Shown here piece by piece: positions 17,701 through 27,700 of a stretch of DNA of 44,979 nt (its first letter is position 1; the number at the start of each line of letters is the position of its first letter). The stretch is from an uncultured Clostridium sp. GTDB taxonomy: Bacteria > Bacillota > Clostridia > Clostridiales > Clostridiaceae. The stretch covers positions 1 to 44,979 of the forward strand of contig NZ_CAKVKB010000020.1 of NCBI RefSeq assembly GCF_934754915.1, given 5' to 3'. Under the pieces are notes generated by a model. The model had not been told where the DNA came from, did not search any database, and saw nothing but the letters and a program-made list of their open reading frames with translations. The position numbers and the translations under genes are program-made.

Positions 17701-19460
17701 CTACTGTAGCCACAGCTTCTGCATATCATGAATATTTAAGAACAGATAATGTATGGGTACATGATGAAAATGTTAGAGCATTCGAAGGAGCAAAAGGAGT
17801 CAACATTTATCCTATAACAAGTGATAATAATAAAAAGAAATACTATGTACACAAAACAATTAGCAAAAATAAGAAATCATCAGACTTATACTTAAAACTA
17901 TCATTAGGAGAACAAAGAAAGATTTCTGGTACAGTATTTGAAGATACTAAAACAGAAAAAAGTGAAAAGGCTAAAACAAACTTAGGAAATGGTAGAATAG
18001 ATGATTATGATGCTAATAGAGCTAAAAAGGTAACAGTTGAATTATTAAATTCAGATAAACAAAAAGTATCAAAATTATATCAAGAAAAAGATGGAAAAGT
18101 AGTATACAATGAAGATGATTTACCAGATGCTACGATGGAAACAGTAGAAGGCGGAACATACGTATTTGATGGTGTTGTACCAGGATATTATTATATAAGA
18201 TTTACTTATGGTGATGGTTCACAAAAAATGATGCCAGCAGGAACAGATATAAAATCAAATGACTATAAATCTACAATAATAAATACTGAAACAGATGGAG
18301 CTGGAGATACAATTAAAAATGCAATGGAAGTAAGTGAAGAAGAATTAAAATCAGCACAAGCTACATTGCCAGCAAATCAAACAGAAGCTCAAAGAAAAAT
18401 TGTTGAATGGTATAAATACTTAAATGATAAAAATTATTCAACTGCTGTAGATGATTTACAACAAAGAGCTAAATTTGATAATTATAAATACGGTGTTGAT
18501 AAAGTATATGAATCAGAAAATGTTGTAGAAGGCTATCCTACAAGTATTAATGCATATACACCAATGACAAGTATTTCAATAGAAAATGATACAAATATTT
18601 CAACAGATGAAGGAGATGTACATAAACCTAATTATGATGGATTTAACTTTGGTTTAATAAAACAACCAAAAACAGAAATAAGATTAGATAAAAAGATAAC
18701 AAATATTAAGCTTACAGCACAAACAGGTACAACTATAGTATCAGCTAATCCAACAGATAAATCTGCTATAAACTTATCAGCACTAGATAACATTACAGGA
18801 GGTAGCAAAAATGCAAGTATGGAAATTGACCAGAGTTTAATATATGGTTCATCATTAGAAACAACATATGAGATATCAATTAAAAATGAATCTGATATAG
18901 AATATATAGAAAAAGAAAATACAAGTGACTATGGAAAATATTATTATTATGGTGAACAATCAAGTACATCTAAATTAAAAACTGTAAAAGTTGAAGAAAT
19001 TGTAGACGAATTAGACAAAAAATATAATTATACAGAACAAAAAAATACAATTGCAAATTTAATACATTCAAATGGAGATACAGAAACTGTAGATGTTTCA
19101 ATTACACAAAATAATCCAGATGGAAGCACAGAAACAACAAATAGCCTAAAAATGACAGGATGGAAAGAATTTGAAAGTGGTGCAACAGAAACTTTAAGTT
19201 ATGCGGTTACATCGTTATTATCTAAGGATAATGATACAGCATATAAAAATAATGCAAAGGTAACTTTAATATCACTTGATAAATTAACATCATTAAAGAG
19301 CAACTTTGAATGGAGTTTAGCTGAAGATAATACAGTATTCACAATTACACCACCAACAGGTAGTGATAAGAGACCTATTTACTGGATTGCAGGAACTATA
19401 GGATTGATAGTATTAGCAATAGGAATTGTATTTATAAAGAAAAAAGCATTAAAAAAATAA
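14793..19460 (+). CDS. Giant surface protein, class II with TPPTG end, module 1
   Basis: A 1,555-aa protein starting 16 bases after the class I gene with GGAGGTG upstream, so cotranscribed. It has an N-terminal membrane or signal segment (about 9-28), a head region with an isolated Cys (MLGCFWHKESG near residue 73), two SpaA/Cna-B-like domains (LSISKVDERTGQELTGAGFK near 358; IIKKDMTTGQVLTGGKFKLY near 483), an SdrD-B-like domain (GIEGDVWVDNPQHKN near 609) and another (ISGTVFEDTKTEK near 1044). It ends TPPTG (19347-19361), a membrane helix and KKKALKK, the layout of a sortase signal but with TPPTG instead of LPXTG. SpaA/Cna-B domains commonly carry isopeptide crosslinks; I infer but do not see these. 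Confidence 0.8.
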   Translation: MIKKYRNGIIATLISIVFLVAIYVLTGHVYSQMYNPSSEKEFMTVKASAILGKELNTNGPVWLGLNSKGMLGCFWHKESGYNGLGMNNQIHSVFDIKFDDEKGVMKVDSIINENTKNEKGQIVKVSKTSYEDGSGIVATLAAHASRNNNALYVQHALYNAIASGKTVHEAAILAEMGWSRQQERSNPATDSEINEYKYIKIQQDTKKYTPTERKSVAKIDGKEYTIIGQFKIKFGGKGIKKVTVGNAKWQSTSDKDIYYTTSALSSGSISWSNDFNAATTGKYKLSGKKFYIAVLSSKLPEGSQYTVKMEQDKFTYRNSRIAVCVGVQQQQTGFYMYDNTLQSVEGEVSWNIKRNGLKTLSISKVDERTGQELTGAGFKIYAELTDGTKGWVSGDVAATKTYGNNATEYASKTNINNLKKGTYYIYETTAPDNCILSEQTGYHQAANGSNDLAGDWVFIGTQTLTQNSGGKVTFTATNKPLAATEIIKKDMTTGQVLTGGKFKLYAVLNDGTRGWISGEASGNKSYGDAQGEYASSTKIEKLKYGTYYIYETEAPGGYNITKQTGYHQASEGSSSLTGDWAYLGNQIIDINFPADGVFKFEAVNKKVVEGIEGDVWVDNPQHKNNIINHIHDSGDGAKAGIPVVLYNSENQVLATTTTDSNGHYEIKNKNAISGEDKDIYYGDLEGAWIGFAYNNKTIYNEDGTVKEYGYVVVNPYTGTDAKVNSKAQEWTMTKEKLDDNMLTGIDQNSANPGMAVTNRTDIKYYYDESTYKVSNINLGLIEKHDADYDLQENLAYIKVNMKGYTYTYKYGDSPVSTSTNVPTVEEQNSTKSYGGKIYPSDIVYNIANQTDELKVYVVYSIDVTNNETMYLDDLYTEERLYLDSLVNTYDTNRYELCTNENNSDKSDFALWRDEGNGKASYDVNNENSVYRNGMAKQEKKTSYIQFRIKEEALRRILQDRVTDGELENAPTVATASAYHEYLRTDNVWVHDENVRAFEGAKGVNIYPITSDNNKKKYYVHKTISKNKKSSDLYLKLSLGEQRKISGTVFEDTKTEKSEKAKTNLGNGRIDDYDANRAKKVTVELLNSDKQKVSKLYQEKDGKVVYNEDDLPDATMETVEGGTYVFDGVVPGYYYIRFTYGDGSQKMMPAGTDIKSNDYKSTIINTETDGAGDTIKNAMEVSEEELKSAQATLPANQTEAQRKIVEWYKYLNDKNYSTAVDDLQQRAKFDNYKYGVDKVYESENVVEGYPTSINAYTPMTSISIENDTNISTDEGDVHKPNYDGFNFGLIKQPKTEIRLDKKITNIKLTAQTGTTIVSANPTDKSAINLSALDNITGGSKNASMEIDQSLIYGSSLETTYEISIKNESDIEYIEKENTSDYGKYYYYGEQSSTSKLKTVKVEEIVDELDKKYNYTEQKNTIANLIHSNGDTETVDVSITQNNPDGSTETTNSLKMTGWKEFESGATETLSYAVTSLLSKDNDTAYKNNAKVTLISLDKLTSLKSNFEWSLAEDNTVFTITPPTGSDKRPIYWIAGTIGLIVLAIGIVFIKKKALKK

Positions 19461-19468
19461 TGTGAGTT

Positions 19469-19510
19469 AAAGAACGGTATTCCGTAAGGAATATCGTTCT
19501 TTCTTTTTTT
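19469..19510 (+). terminator. Intrinsic terminator of module 1
   Basis: A 15-bp stem (19469-19483 with 19488-19502, one G-T pair) closes a GTAA loop and is followed by a T-rich run to 19510. Confidence 0.92.
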
Positions 19511-19520
19511 AGCAAAATAT

Positions 19521-19549
19521 TTGTAACAAAAATGTAATTGAAATATAAT
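19521..19549 (+). promoter_or_regulatory. Upstream promoter (P1) of surface module 2
   Basis: TTGTAA (19521-19526), 17 bases, TATAAT (19544-19549). A second TGTAA lies 12 bases after the first. The same arrangement precedes module 3 and, more weakly, module 1. Confidence 0.6.
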
Positions 19550-19582
19550 TTTTATATAAATTATATTGATTAGATCCTTTTT

Positions 19583-19614
19583 CCGTAAAGAATTTATTAC
19601 TTTTCATATGTAAT
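19583..19614 (+). promoter_or_regulatory. CCGTAAA leader element of module 2
   Basis: CCGTAAA (19583-19589) is followed by the inverted repeat ATTAC (19596-19600) / GTAAT (19610-19614). It lies 59 bases before the downstream -35 and 62 bases after the start of the upstream -35, matching modules 1 and 3. Confidence 0.45.
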
Positions 19615-19641
19615 ATTTGAAAGAGAGAAATAATAGAATCA

Positions 19642-19670
19642 TTGAAAATCATTGAAAATATTGTAATAAT
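19642..19670 (+). promoter_or_regulatory. Downstream promoter (P2) of surface module 2
   Basis: TTGAAA (19642-19647), 17 bases, AATAAT (19665-19670). A duplicated ATTGAAAAT sequence gives an alternative -35 ten bases later. The predicted leader is about 30 bases with AAAGGGG before the ATG at 19707. Confidence 0.5.
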
Positions 19671-19706
19671 ATACATAGGAAAAGAGCATAGAAAGGGGAT
19701 ATTATA

Positions 19707-22700
19707 ATGTTAAAATTAAAGAGAAAACTAAATGTTTTAATAGCATTGGAAATAATACTAACAATGACATTATATTATTTTATTTTTGTTGGAGTTACAG
19801 CTGTAACATATGCATTGGATGTTGTTAAAACTAATCATGAAAATATTGATTATGAAGCATATTTTCTAAATTCAAATGGTGAAAAAGTAAATAAAATAGA
19901 AATGACAACTGATAATGAAAAACAATATTTATATGTTGACATATCTGTACATAATGAAGGATATTTTTATGGTTCTATAAATTTAGAAAATAACAATTTC
20001 AGTATAAAACCTAATAAACTTAGTCCAGAAATATCTGAAATTTCAGAAAATGAAGTGAAATTGAACCAGATCAATGCAGGAAGTACAGTTACATTAAAGT
20101 TAGAGATTGAGCCAAAATTTGAAACGAAAATTACAGAAGAAAGCTTATTTTCCAATACAAATGTAATATTAAAAGGACAATATATTAATAGTAAGAATGT
20201 TGAAAATGAAAAATATATAGATATTTCAGGAAATTCTGAAGTCGCAATCAATTGGAAATCAAGCGAAAACAATAAAACAGAGTTAGATGCAAAGGTTCTT
20301 ACAAATTATATCTATAGCATTCAAAATAAAGATAAGAGAATTATACAATTATTAATAAATAGTAAACTTACAAATAATAATTACCCTGTTAAAAGTACAG
20401 AACTGAATTTAAATGTACCTCAAAATACAGAAAATGTACAAGTACACGCAAGAAGTACAAAGGCAACTAATAGCAATATGGAATTTACTGAAAATAATTA
20501 TATATATAGCAAAGAAGAAAACAAATTAACAATAAAGTTAAGTAATGAAGATAATCAAAATATAAGTTGGGAAAAAAATTGTAATGATATTATTGTTGTT
20601 ACTTATGTACTAGATTCAAATAGCAATTTTGCAGAAAATAATCTAACTGTTAATGACAAAATAATAACATATGATAATAAAGAGATGAAAACCAATCAAA
20701 CCATAGACATAGCAAAAGATATAGATGGAATTATTACAACAGAGTTAAATTTTGATGAAAAAGCTATATATAAAGGAAAACTATATACAAGTGAAGATAG
20801 AGATTATACTATTTTAGATAAAGTAAACATTGATTACACAAATACAAATAAAGCTGTAATTATAAAAAAAGAGGAAGCATCATATTTAGAAGGTAATGAA
20901 GAAAAAAGCTCAAATATAGTATACAAACAAACTAAAATAGATAAAAATGAATTTTTAAAGATATTTGGACCACAAGGAAATATAACAATTAAAAACGACA
21001 AAGGAACAATTATTGCTAATATTGATAAAAATTCAGAAACTGATGAAAATGGAAAAATTATAATAAATTATCCAGCTGAAGAAAAAAGTATAAGTTTAAT
21101 AACAAGTGTTCCAGAAAAAATCGGAATGTTAAATATTGAGAATACAAAAACTATAAAAAATATAGATTATACAAGAAATGATATTGAAAAATTAACAGGA
21201 ATAAAAGAAAAAGTATGGACAAATGAAATAGAGTCTGAAACAACAATTGAACTTAAAGAAACTGAATCACAAGCAGATATAAAGTTAGATACAAATAAAA
21301 TATCAACATTGTCTGATAAACAAACAATAACAATAGATACAACATTACTTGCAAATAATGAAAGTCAAGATTTGTATAATAATCCAACAGTGACAATAAG
21401 ATTACCAAAACAAATAGAGTTAATATCAGCACAATATGCAGCATTATATACAAATGGCTTAGAAGTACAAGATGTAAATACATGTGAAAATGAAGATAGA
21501 CAAGTAGAAATAAATATAAAATTAAAAGGTGAACAATTAAAATACGATACAACAGGTGGAACAAAAATACGTTTCAAGCTAGAAGTAAAAACAAGTAAAT
21601 TAACGCCAAGTCAGAAGACTCAAATAGAAATGCTATATACAAATGAAAATAAAAATATCCAGAATAATAAAAATATAGCTCTTATGTTAGAATCACAATA
21701 TGGATTAATGTTATACAATAAAATATCTGGATACAATGATAAAAATGAAAATTTAGAAACAATTGATGTAGAGCCAGTATATGGTTTATTAGATGTAGAA
21801 TCTGGAAACAGAGAAGCCAAATTACAAACAGCTTTAATTAATAATTATGAACAAGAAATACAAAACATAGTTTTAATCGGACAAGTACCATCAAGTAATG
21901 ATAAAAACAAACTTAATGCTGTTGTAAGTGAAATAAAAACAAATAATGAAAATGCAAAAATTTATTATACAGTAAATAAAGATGCAAATGCAAATGATAG
22001 TTCATGGAAAGAAAGTAATGAAGGGGCTGTAAAATATAAAATTGTTATAGGTCAAATGGATCCAGAAGAAAGATTGGCAATAGAAACAACTATTAATATA
22101 CAAAAAAATTCGGGATACAATATAGAAGGAAATTTCGATACTAATGTAACTTATAATGTAAATAATGTTGAACAAAAAAATAGCTCCAGAATTGTTTTAA
22201 AAACAGAGAATGGAAATAATGACAATTCAATAAATGAGATTAGCAATCAAAATGCATCTAATGATATTAACAAAAAATCTTTAGAAAATGAAAATATTAA
22301 AATAGATGTAAATACAACAGTTGGAGAAGACGTATTATCAGATGGAGCAGATGTAAAAGAAGGAGAAACGGTTAAATATACAATAAAAATAACCAACAAT
22401 AGCGGACATGATTACTCTAATATTAATGTAAAAGCAATACAAAAAAATGGATATGTATGGGATTTAGTAGAAAAAATAACTAAAAAACATACTAGTGCAT
22501 CTGAATATACAGAGGTTAAGACAAATTGGTATGAAATTACAGACAAAAATGATATTAATTTAGGAAAGGTTACAACTTTAAAAGATGGGGATAGTATAGA
22601 GTTTTCATATAAAGCTGTTCCTTATATGTTAAATAATGCTAAGATAGACGGAACTAATACATATGGAACGATTTATTTAACATCAGATGATGGAAGCCTA

Positions 22701-24719
22701 AATCAACAGATTACAACAACAAAAAATATAATTAAATCAGCAGAATTACAAATTATATTAGCAAATACTAACAATGAAAGTTATCAATGGTTAGAAGGTG
22801 GAAACTGCATTACAAGTTTAGTTGTAAAAAACTTACAAAATGAAGACTTAAGTGATGTAGATATGCAAGTTAAATTAAGTAGTAAATTAAGCGAACATAT
22901 AGATATAGATAGTTTTAGATTTTCAAATATGTTTTTATCATTTAATGAAAAAGATGAAGAAATAATAGATGATGATAATATCATATTAGGGGAGGCAGAA
23001 AAAAATGAAAATGGTGAAGCAATAATAAGTTTTAAAATACAAAATATTAAAGCTAATAATAGTATAAAAATGAATATGGTATTATATGCCGAAAATATTA
23101 ATGAAAGAAAGGCTGAAGTATGGATAACAGCAACAGCAATCACAGCAGAAAATTCAGAAAAGTACTCAACAAAATTTGAAAGAAATATTTATAAAAACCA
23201 TACAAATATTGATGTAAATCTAAATACATTAAAACAAGGAGCTGCAATAGATGAAAATACTAAATTAAACAATGATGATGTTATTAAATTTATTGCTAAG
23301 ATTGAAAATAACGACAATAGTGATACAAAAATCAATATAGAATATGAGCTAGATGAAACATTAAAAATTCAAAAAGCATATATTTATGGAAAAGAAACAG
23401 AAGATTTAGTTTCTCAAATGAGTGATACAGATTTAGAATTACACGACCTAGATTTAAAATCAGGAGAAAGTATTGCAATTGTTGTAGAGGCCAAGGTAGA
23501 TGGAATAAATGCTGAAAAAATAACAAATACAATAAATGTATTTGATAATAATACAGGAGCTTCATATTCAAAGAGTGTATCATTTGATGTTAATACTCTA
23601 AATGATTATGACGATTTAGATGACTCAGATAAGCCGGATAAGCCAGATACCCCAGATAAGCCAGATAATCCAGACACCCCAGATAATCCAGATAACCCAG
23701 ATAATCCAGACAATCCAAATAATCCAGATAATTCTGATGACAAAAATAATTCGGAAAATAAAAAATATAAAATAACAGGTGTAGCATGGATAGATAAAAA
23801 TGGTGATGGAAGAAAAGATTCAGAAGAAAAAAGAATAGCCAAGATGAATGTAAGTGCAATTGATACTAAAACAAATAATACAGTTGAAACTACTCTAACA
23901 GATTCAAATGGATGTTATGAATTAAATTTATCAAGTGGTGAATATATAATAGCATTTTATTATGATAATACAATATATAAAGTAACAACCTATAAAGCAA
24001 AAGGAATATCAGAAAATGAAAATTCGGACGCTATTGATAGGGAATTTACAGTAGATGGAAAAAGTTTAACAATAGGTATGACAGATATTATATCATTAAA
24101 TAATAATTTAACAGATATAGATATTGGTTTGATTAATAAAAGTAACTTTAATTTAGATATACAAAAATACGTAAGTAAAATTATAGTACAAAGTGGAAAC
24201 GAAACAAAAACATATGAGCAAAAAGAAGGAACAACACTAGCAAAAGCAGAAATAAAGGCTAAATATTTAAAAGATTCGTTAGTGGTAATAGAATATAAAA
24301 TAAAAGTGACAAATGTTGGAGATATAGAAGGATATGCAAAAAATATAGAAGATGTTTTACCTTCATCATTGACATTTAAGTCAAGTATGAATTCAGATTG
24401 GTATAAATCTGGTTCAAATTTATATAATTCTAGCTTAGCAAATACCCCTATAAAACCAGGCGAATCTAAAGAGTTAACTTTGACTTTGACAAAAACAATG
24501 ACAGAATCAAACACTGGATTAATAAATAATAAAGCAAAGATAGAAAAAAGTTCTAATTCACAGGGAATTGAAAATCAAAATAATAATATGGGTTCTGCAA
24601 ATGTAATTATAAGTGTAAGTACAGGAGCATTGGTAAATTACGTAACAATAGTATTAATAGTATTTGTAGCTATGGGATTGTTAGCATATTTATTTGTAAA
24701 AAAATTGGTAATAAAATAA
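19707..24719 (+). CDS. Giant surface protein, class I, module 2
   Basis: A 1,670-aa paralogue of the gene at 9848 along its whole length: signal peptide (about 1-37, ending VTYA), the shared LDVVKTNHENIDYEAYF start of the mature protein, GQYINSKNVE, a DUF11-like repeat, a Pro-Asp repeat linker (about 1308-1343), an SdrD-B-like domain with DKNGDGRKDS (near 1353), a second DUF11-like domain (WYKSGSNLYNSSLANT), ISVSTG (24609-24626), a membrane helix and a Lys-rich tail. The linker is the clearest difference: repeats of PDK, PDT and PDN replace the Asn/Asp run of module 1, while flanking domains stay similar. Forms an operon with the gene 27 bases downstream. Confidence 0.8.
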   Translation: MLKLKRKLNVLIALEIILTMTLYYFIFVGVTAVTYALDVVKTNHENIDYEAYFLNSNGEKVNKIEMTTDNEKQYLYVDISVHNEGYFYGSINLENNNFSIKPNKLSPEISEISENEVKLNQINAGSTVTLKLEIEPKFETKITEESLFSNTNVILKGQYINSKNVENEKYIDISGNSEVAINWKSSENNKTELDAKVLTNYIYSIQNKDKRIIQLLINSKLTNNNYPVKSTELNLNVPQNTENVQVHARSTKATNSNMEFTENNYIYSKEENKLTIKLSNEDNQNISWEKNCNDIIVVTYVLDSNSNFAENNLTVNDKIITYDNKEMKTNQTIDIAKDIDGIITTELNFDEKAIYKGKLYTSEDRDYTILDKVNIDYTNTNKAVIIKKEEASYLEGNEEKSSNIVYKQTKIDKNEFLKIFGPQGNITIKNDKGTIIANIDKNSETDENGKIIINYPAEEKSISLITSVPEKIGMLNIENTKTIKNIDYTRNDIEKLTGIKEKVWTNEIESETTIELKETESQADIKLDTNKISTLSDKQTITIDTTLLANNESQDLYNNPTVTIRLPKQIELISAQYAALYTNGLEVQDVNTCENEDRQVEINIKLKGEQLKYDTTGGTKIRFKLEVKTSKLTPSQKTQIEMLYTNENKNIQNNKNIALMLESQYGLMLYNKISGYNDKNENLETIDVEPVYGLLDVESGNREAKLQTALINNYEQEIQNIVLIGQVPSSNDKNKLNAVVSEIKTNNENAKIYYTVNKDANANDSSWKESNEGAVKYKIVIGQMDPEERLAIETTINIQKNSGYNIEGNFDTNVTYNVNNVEQKNSSRIVLKTENGNNDNSINEISNQNASNDINKKSLENENIKIDVNTTVGEDVLSDGADVKEGETVKYTIKITNNSGHDYSNINVKAIQKNGYVWDLVEKITKKHTSASEYTEVKTNWYEITDKNDINLGKVTTLKDGDSIEFSYKAVPYMLNNAKIDGTNTYGTIYLTSDDGSLNQQITTTKNIIKSAELQIILANTNNESYQWLEGGNCITSLVVKNLQNEDLSDVDMQVKLSSKLSEHIDIDSFRFSNMFLSFNEKDEEIIDDDNIILGEAEKNENGEAIISFKIQNIKANNSIKMNMVLYAENINERKAEVWITATAITAENSEKYSTKFERNIYKNHTNIDVNLNTLKQGAAIDENTKLNNDDVIKFIAKIENNDNSDTKINIEYELDETLKIQKAYIYGKETEDLVSQMSDTDLELHDLDLKSGESIAIVVEAKVDGINAEKITNTINVFDNNTGASYSKSVSFDVNTLNDYDDLDDSDKPDKPDTPDKPDNPDTPDNPDNPDNPDNPNNPDNSDDKNNSENKKYKITGVAWIDKNGDGRKDSEEKRIAKMNVSAIDTKTNNTVETTLTDSNGCYELNLSSGEYIIAFYYDNTIYKVTTYKAKGISENENSDAIDREFTVDGKSLTIGMTDIISLNNNLTDIDIGLINKSNFNLDIQKYVSKIIVQSGNETKTYEQKEGTTLAKAEIKAKYLKDSLVVIEYKIKVTNVGDIEGYAKNIEDVLPSSLTFKSSMNSDWYKSGSNLYNSSLANTPIKPGESKELTLTLTKTMTESNTGLINNKAKIEKSSNSQGIENQNNNMGSANVIISVSTGALVNYVTIVLIVFVAMGLLAYLFVKKLVIK
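23632..23736 (+). repeat. Pro-Asp repeat linker in class I protein of module 2
   Basis: About 17 tandem copies of a 6-base unit (CCAGAT-like, separated by AAG, ACC or AAT codons) encode a PDX repeat. It probably forms a stiff, acidic spacer and is prone to length change by slippage. Confidence 0.8.
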
Positions 24720-24746
24720 ATTAATTTTAGAAGAAAGGAGGAGAAG

Positions 24747-27700
24747 ATGAAGACTTTGAAAAAACTTACATTAATAATAGTTCTAATTTTAATTTTTATG
24801 CAATTAAGTTGTAAATATAGTTTAGCTTCAAATGGTCTTGATAAATATGGAAGAGTGGGATTTTCTAGTAATTGGGACTGTAAAGATATTAAAACTTTTT
24901 TAGGACTTACTATTAATGACTTTGGAGGAGAAAACGGAGGATGGTATGATGGTTGGAATTCATGTTCACAAGCAAATAATGATTCAGGATATTCAAGCAC
25001 TATCAGAGCAGTATATGAAACATTTTATGACGACAAGCTTAAAACAATAGCAGCTTGTAGTATATCAGTAGACCGTGAAGGAGGAGACGGGAAAAAATCT
25101 GAAAATACGACATCAAAAAATATAAGAAATTTTGCAGCATCTATGTCGATTGGATATAACATTCCTGGAGTAAGAAGTGCTTTAATGAAATGTGTTTCGG
25201 GAAAACAACTGTCATATTCATCTACTCTTATGAGTAATAACTATAGTGGTGGAGCATATGGAGGCTCATCGGCTGCGTGGGAAACGACAAATAAAGAAAC
25301 TCGACAAAAATACATAAACTATTATAAAATAACAGCGATTGGTAGTAAAACTTCTAAGGCAAAATATGAAAAAATTAATAATACTGATTATGTTGTTATG
25401 GGACCATATAAAATGAAATTTGGTGGTTCTAAAATAGAGGATATTAAAATAAATGGAAAATCAATTGTAGGTAAAGATGTTGCAATGTATAGAATAGCAG
25501 GTGAAAAGACACTACATAAGTATATTAATGATTTAAAGGCAAATGGAGGTGGAGCATATGCATTTAACAATAAAAAGTTTTATATTTATGTAAAAGAAAA
25601 TAAAATAAAAGATTATGTCGGAAATAATAATACAGCAACAATAACATTTAAACAAGAAAAATTCACATATCAAAAGGGAAGAGTTTTTATATGTAATCAA
25701 TATAGTAGAGATCAAGGAAGTGCATGGTATACACAAACTAATGATAGTGTTGAAGGAAGAGTTTCATTTGAATGTATTTTAGATGATAGTATAAACATAA
25801 AAGTGAAAAAAATATGGAATGATGGTAAATCCAAATCAAGACCAAAATCTGTAACAGTTACTTTAACAGCAGATGGACATGCAATGAATTCTGAAGGAGC
25901 TACATCATTAACTAAAACGATAAAAAGTTCAAATACATGTACATTTACAGGATTAAGGAGATATGACGAAAATGGAAATTTAATGAAATATACTATTACA
26001 GAAGCGGTTCCTAAAAAGTATGAAGCTAAATATTCACCACAATCTATTACTGTAAATAAAAAGAGTTCAGTATATACATTTAATATAACAAATGAAGGAC
26101 CTGGTAAAAAACAGGAGTCAGAGGATCCAAATGCAGGCGATTTGGTAATTACCAAAGAGCGGAGGAGAAATGTCTTTTAGAGTTTGGGAAGACTCTCAAC
26201 CAAAATGGATAAAAAATGTAACAACTGAACATAAAAAAGGAGAGAAAAAGAAACCTAAAAAAATAATAAAGAACTGTAGTGACGAGGACTTTAACAAAAT
26301 ACGTAATGGAGAAAAATTAGGAAATTATACTCTTATAGAAAATACCAACATAAAAAAACATGCAGTAAAAAATTCAGCAGGAGAAGTAGTATCGTATACT
26401 TATTCATATACAAAGACAACAACATATATACAATGTGTACACATAAAAACACAAGGATGGTTAGGTCAATATACAACAGAAATGGGAGAATACACAATTT
26501 CTGGTTTATATCCAGGTTCATATGAAATATATGAAATAGGAAGTGATGAATATTATGACTTAGAACTTCAAAACGGATATAGTACAGGTACATATCATGA
26601 TGTTCCAAATATAAGATTGGCTGCAACAGCAACTTTAGCAGAAAATACAAGTAAAGAAGTCAAACTTGGATTAAGTTCAAGTGCAACAGTACATAATGAC
26701 ATGACAAGAGGAGACTTAGAAATAACAAAGAATGATGCTGGTGGTACGCCATTAGATGATATTCAAATTGCTATATATGGTAATGTAAAACAAACAGTTA
26801 GTGGAGTAGAACAACATTATGAAGGATGGTTAACTGGTGAAGAAAGTTATGAAAATGTTCCATGGAATAATATAGGCAGTATTTTTAGTGGTTCAACAAA
26901 TAGTATATATACAACACAAGATGGAGAAATTTCTGTAACGGGACTACCAGTAGGAATATATTCAATATATGAGATAAAGACTCAAAGTATCGAATATGCA
27001 TTAGAAGGGCAAGGTACATTTGACGGATCTAAAACACTATTAGGAATGTGTGAAATAACTAGAGATATGGAATCTGCAAATTTGACACTTCAATATACTC
27101 AGTACAAGAGACCAAAGGGAAATTTAACAATTAGAAAAAAAGGTATATATCGAAATAGAAACTTAGCATCTCCAGATGTAACAGAAAACTTAAATAAGGT
27201 TCAATTTATATTAAAATCTAGTGCACAAGATAAAGGTGGCTGGAAAGAAGGAGAATATGTATATATTACGACAAATGATCAAAATGAGCAAATAGTTGAT
27301 TTCACTTCTGATATGGATGAAGCTACAATATTTACAACAGATGTAAATGGAGAAGTTACGATTTCAGGATTGTATACTGATTTAGGACCATATACATTAA
27401 TAGAATTAGGAAATGATGAACAAGATCAATATTATACAGATAATATCCAAATAACAGGAGATACAACGGTAAATATTGGAGAAGGTAACAATGTTGCAAA
27501 TGTTCTAAATTTAAGAACGTCAGGAGACTTGCAAATAACAAAAGTTGATGATAAATATAATGACTTGAAATTACAGGGTGCAGAATTTAAATTAAAATTA
27601 ATATCATCACAATATGTTGGAAAATCAGAATTATGGATAGGTAATGATAGTTCATATGAAAAAATCGAGAACGGAAACATTTATAATTATTATAATGCAA

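Noticed and set aside
19476..19490. CCGTAAGG at 19482 and CCGTAAAGG at 31055 as members of the leader motif family
   Set aside because: Both are the GTAA loops of intrinsic terminators and lie outside the fixed P1-P2 spacing; they are explained by termination.
23632..23736. CRISPR-like or DNA-level tandem repeat array
   Set aside because: The 6-base units are in frame and encode a Pro-Asp protein linker; there are no spacers.
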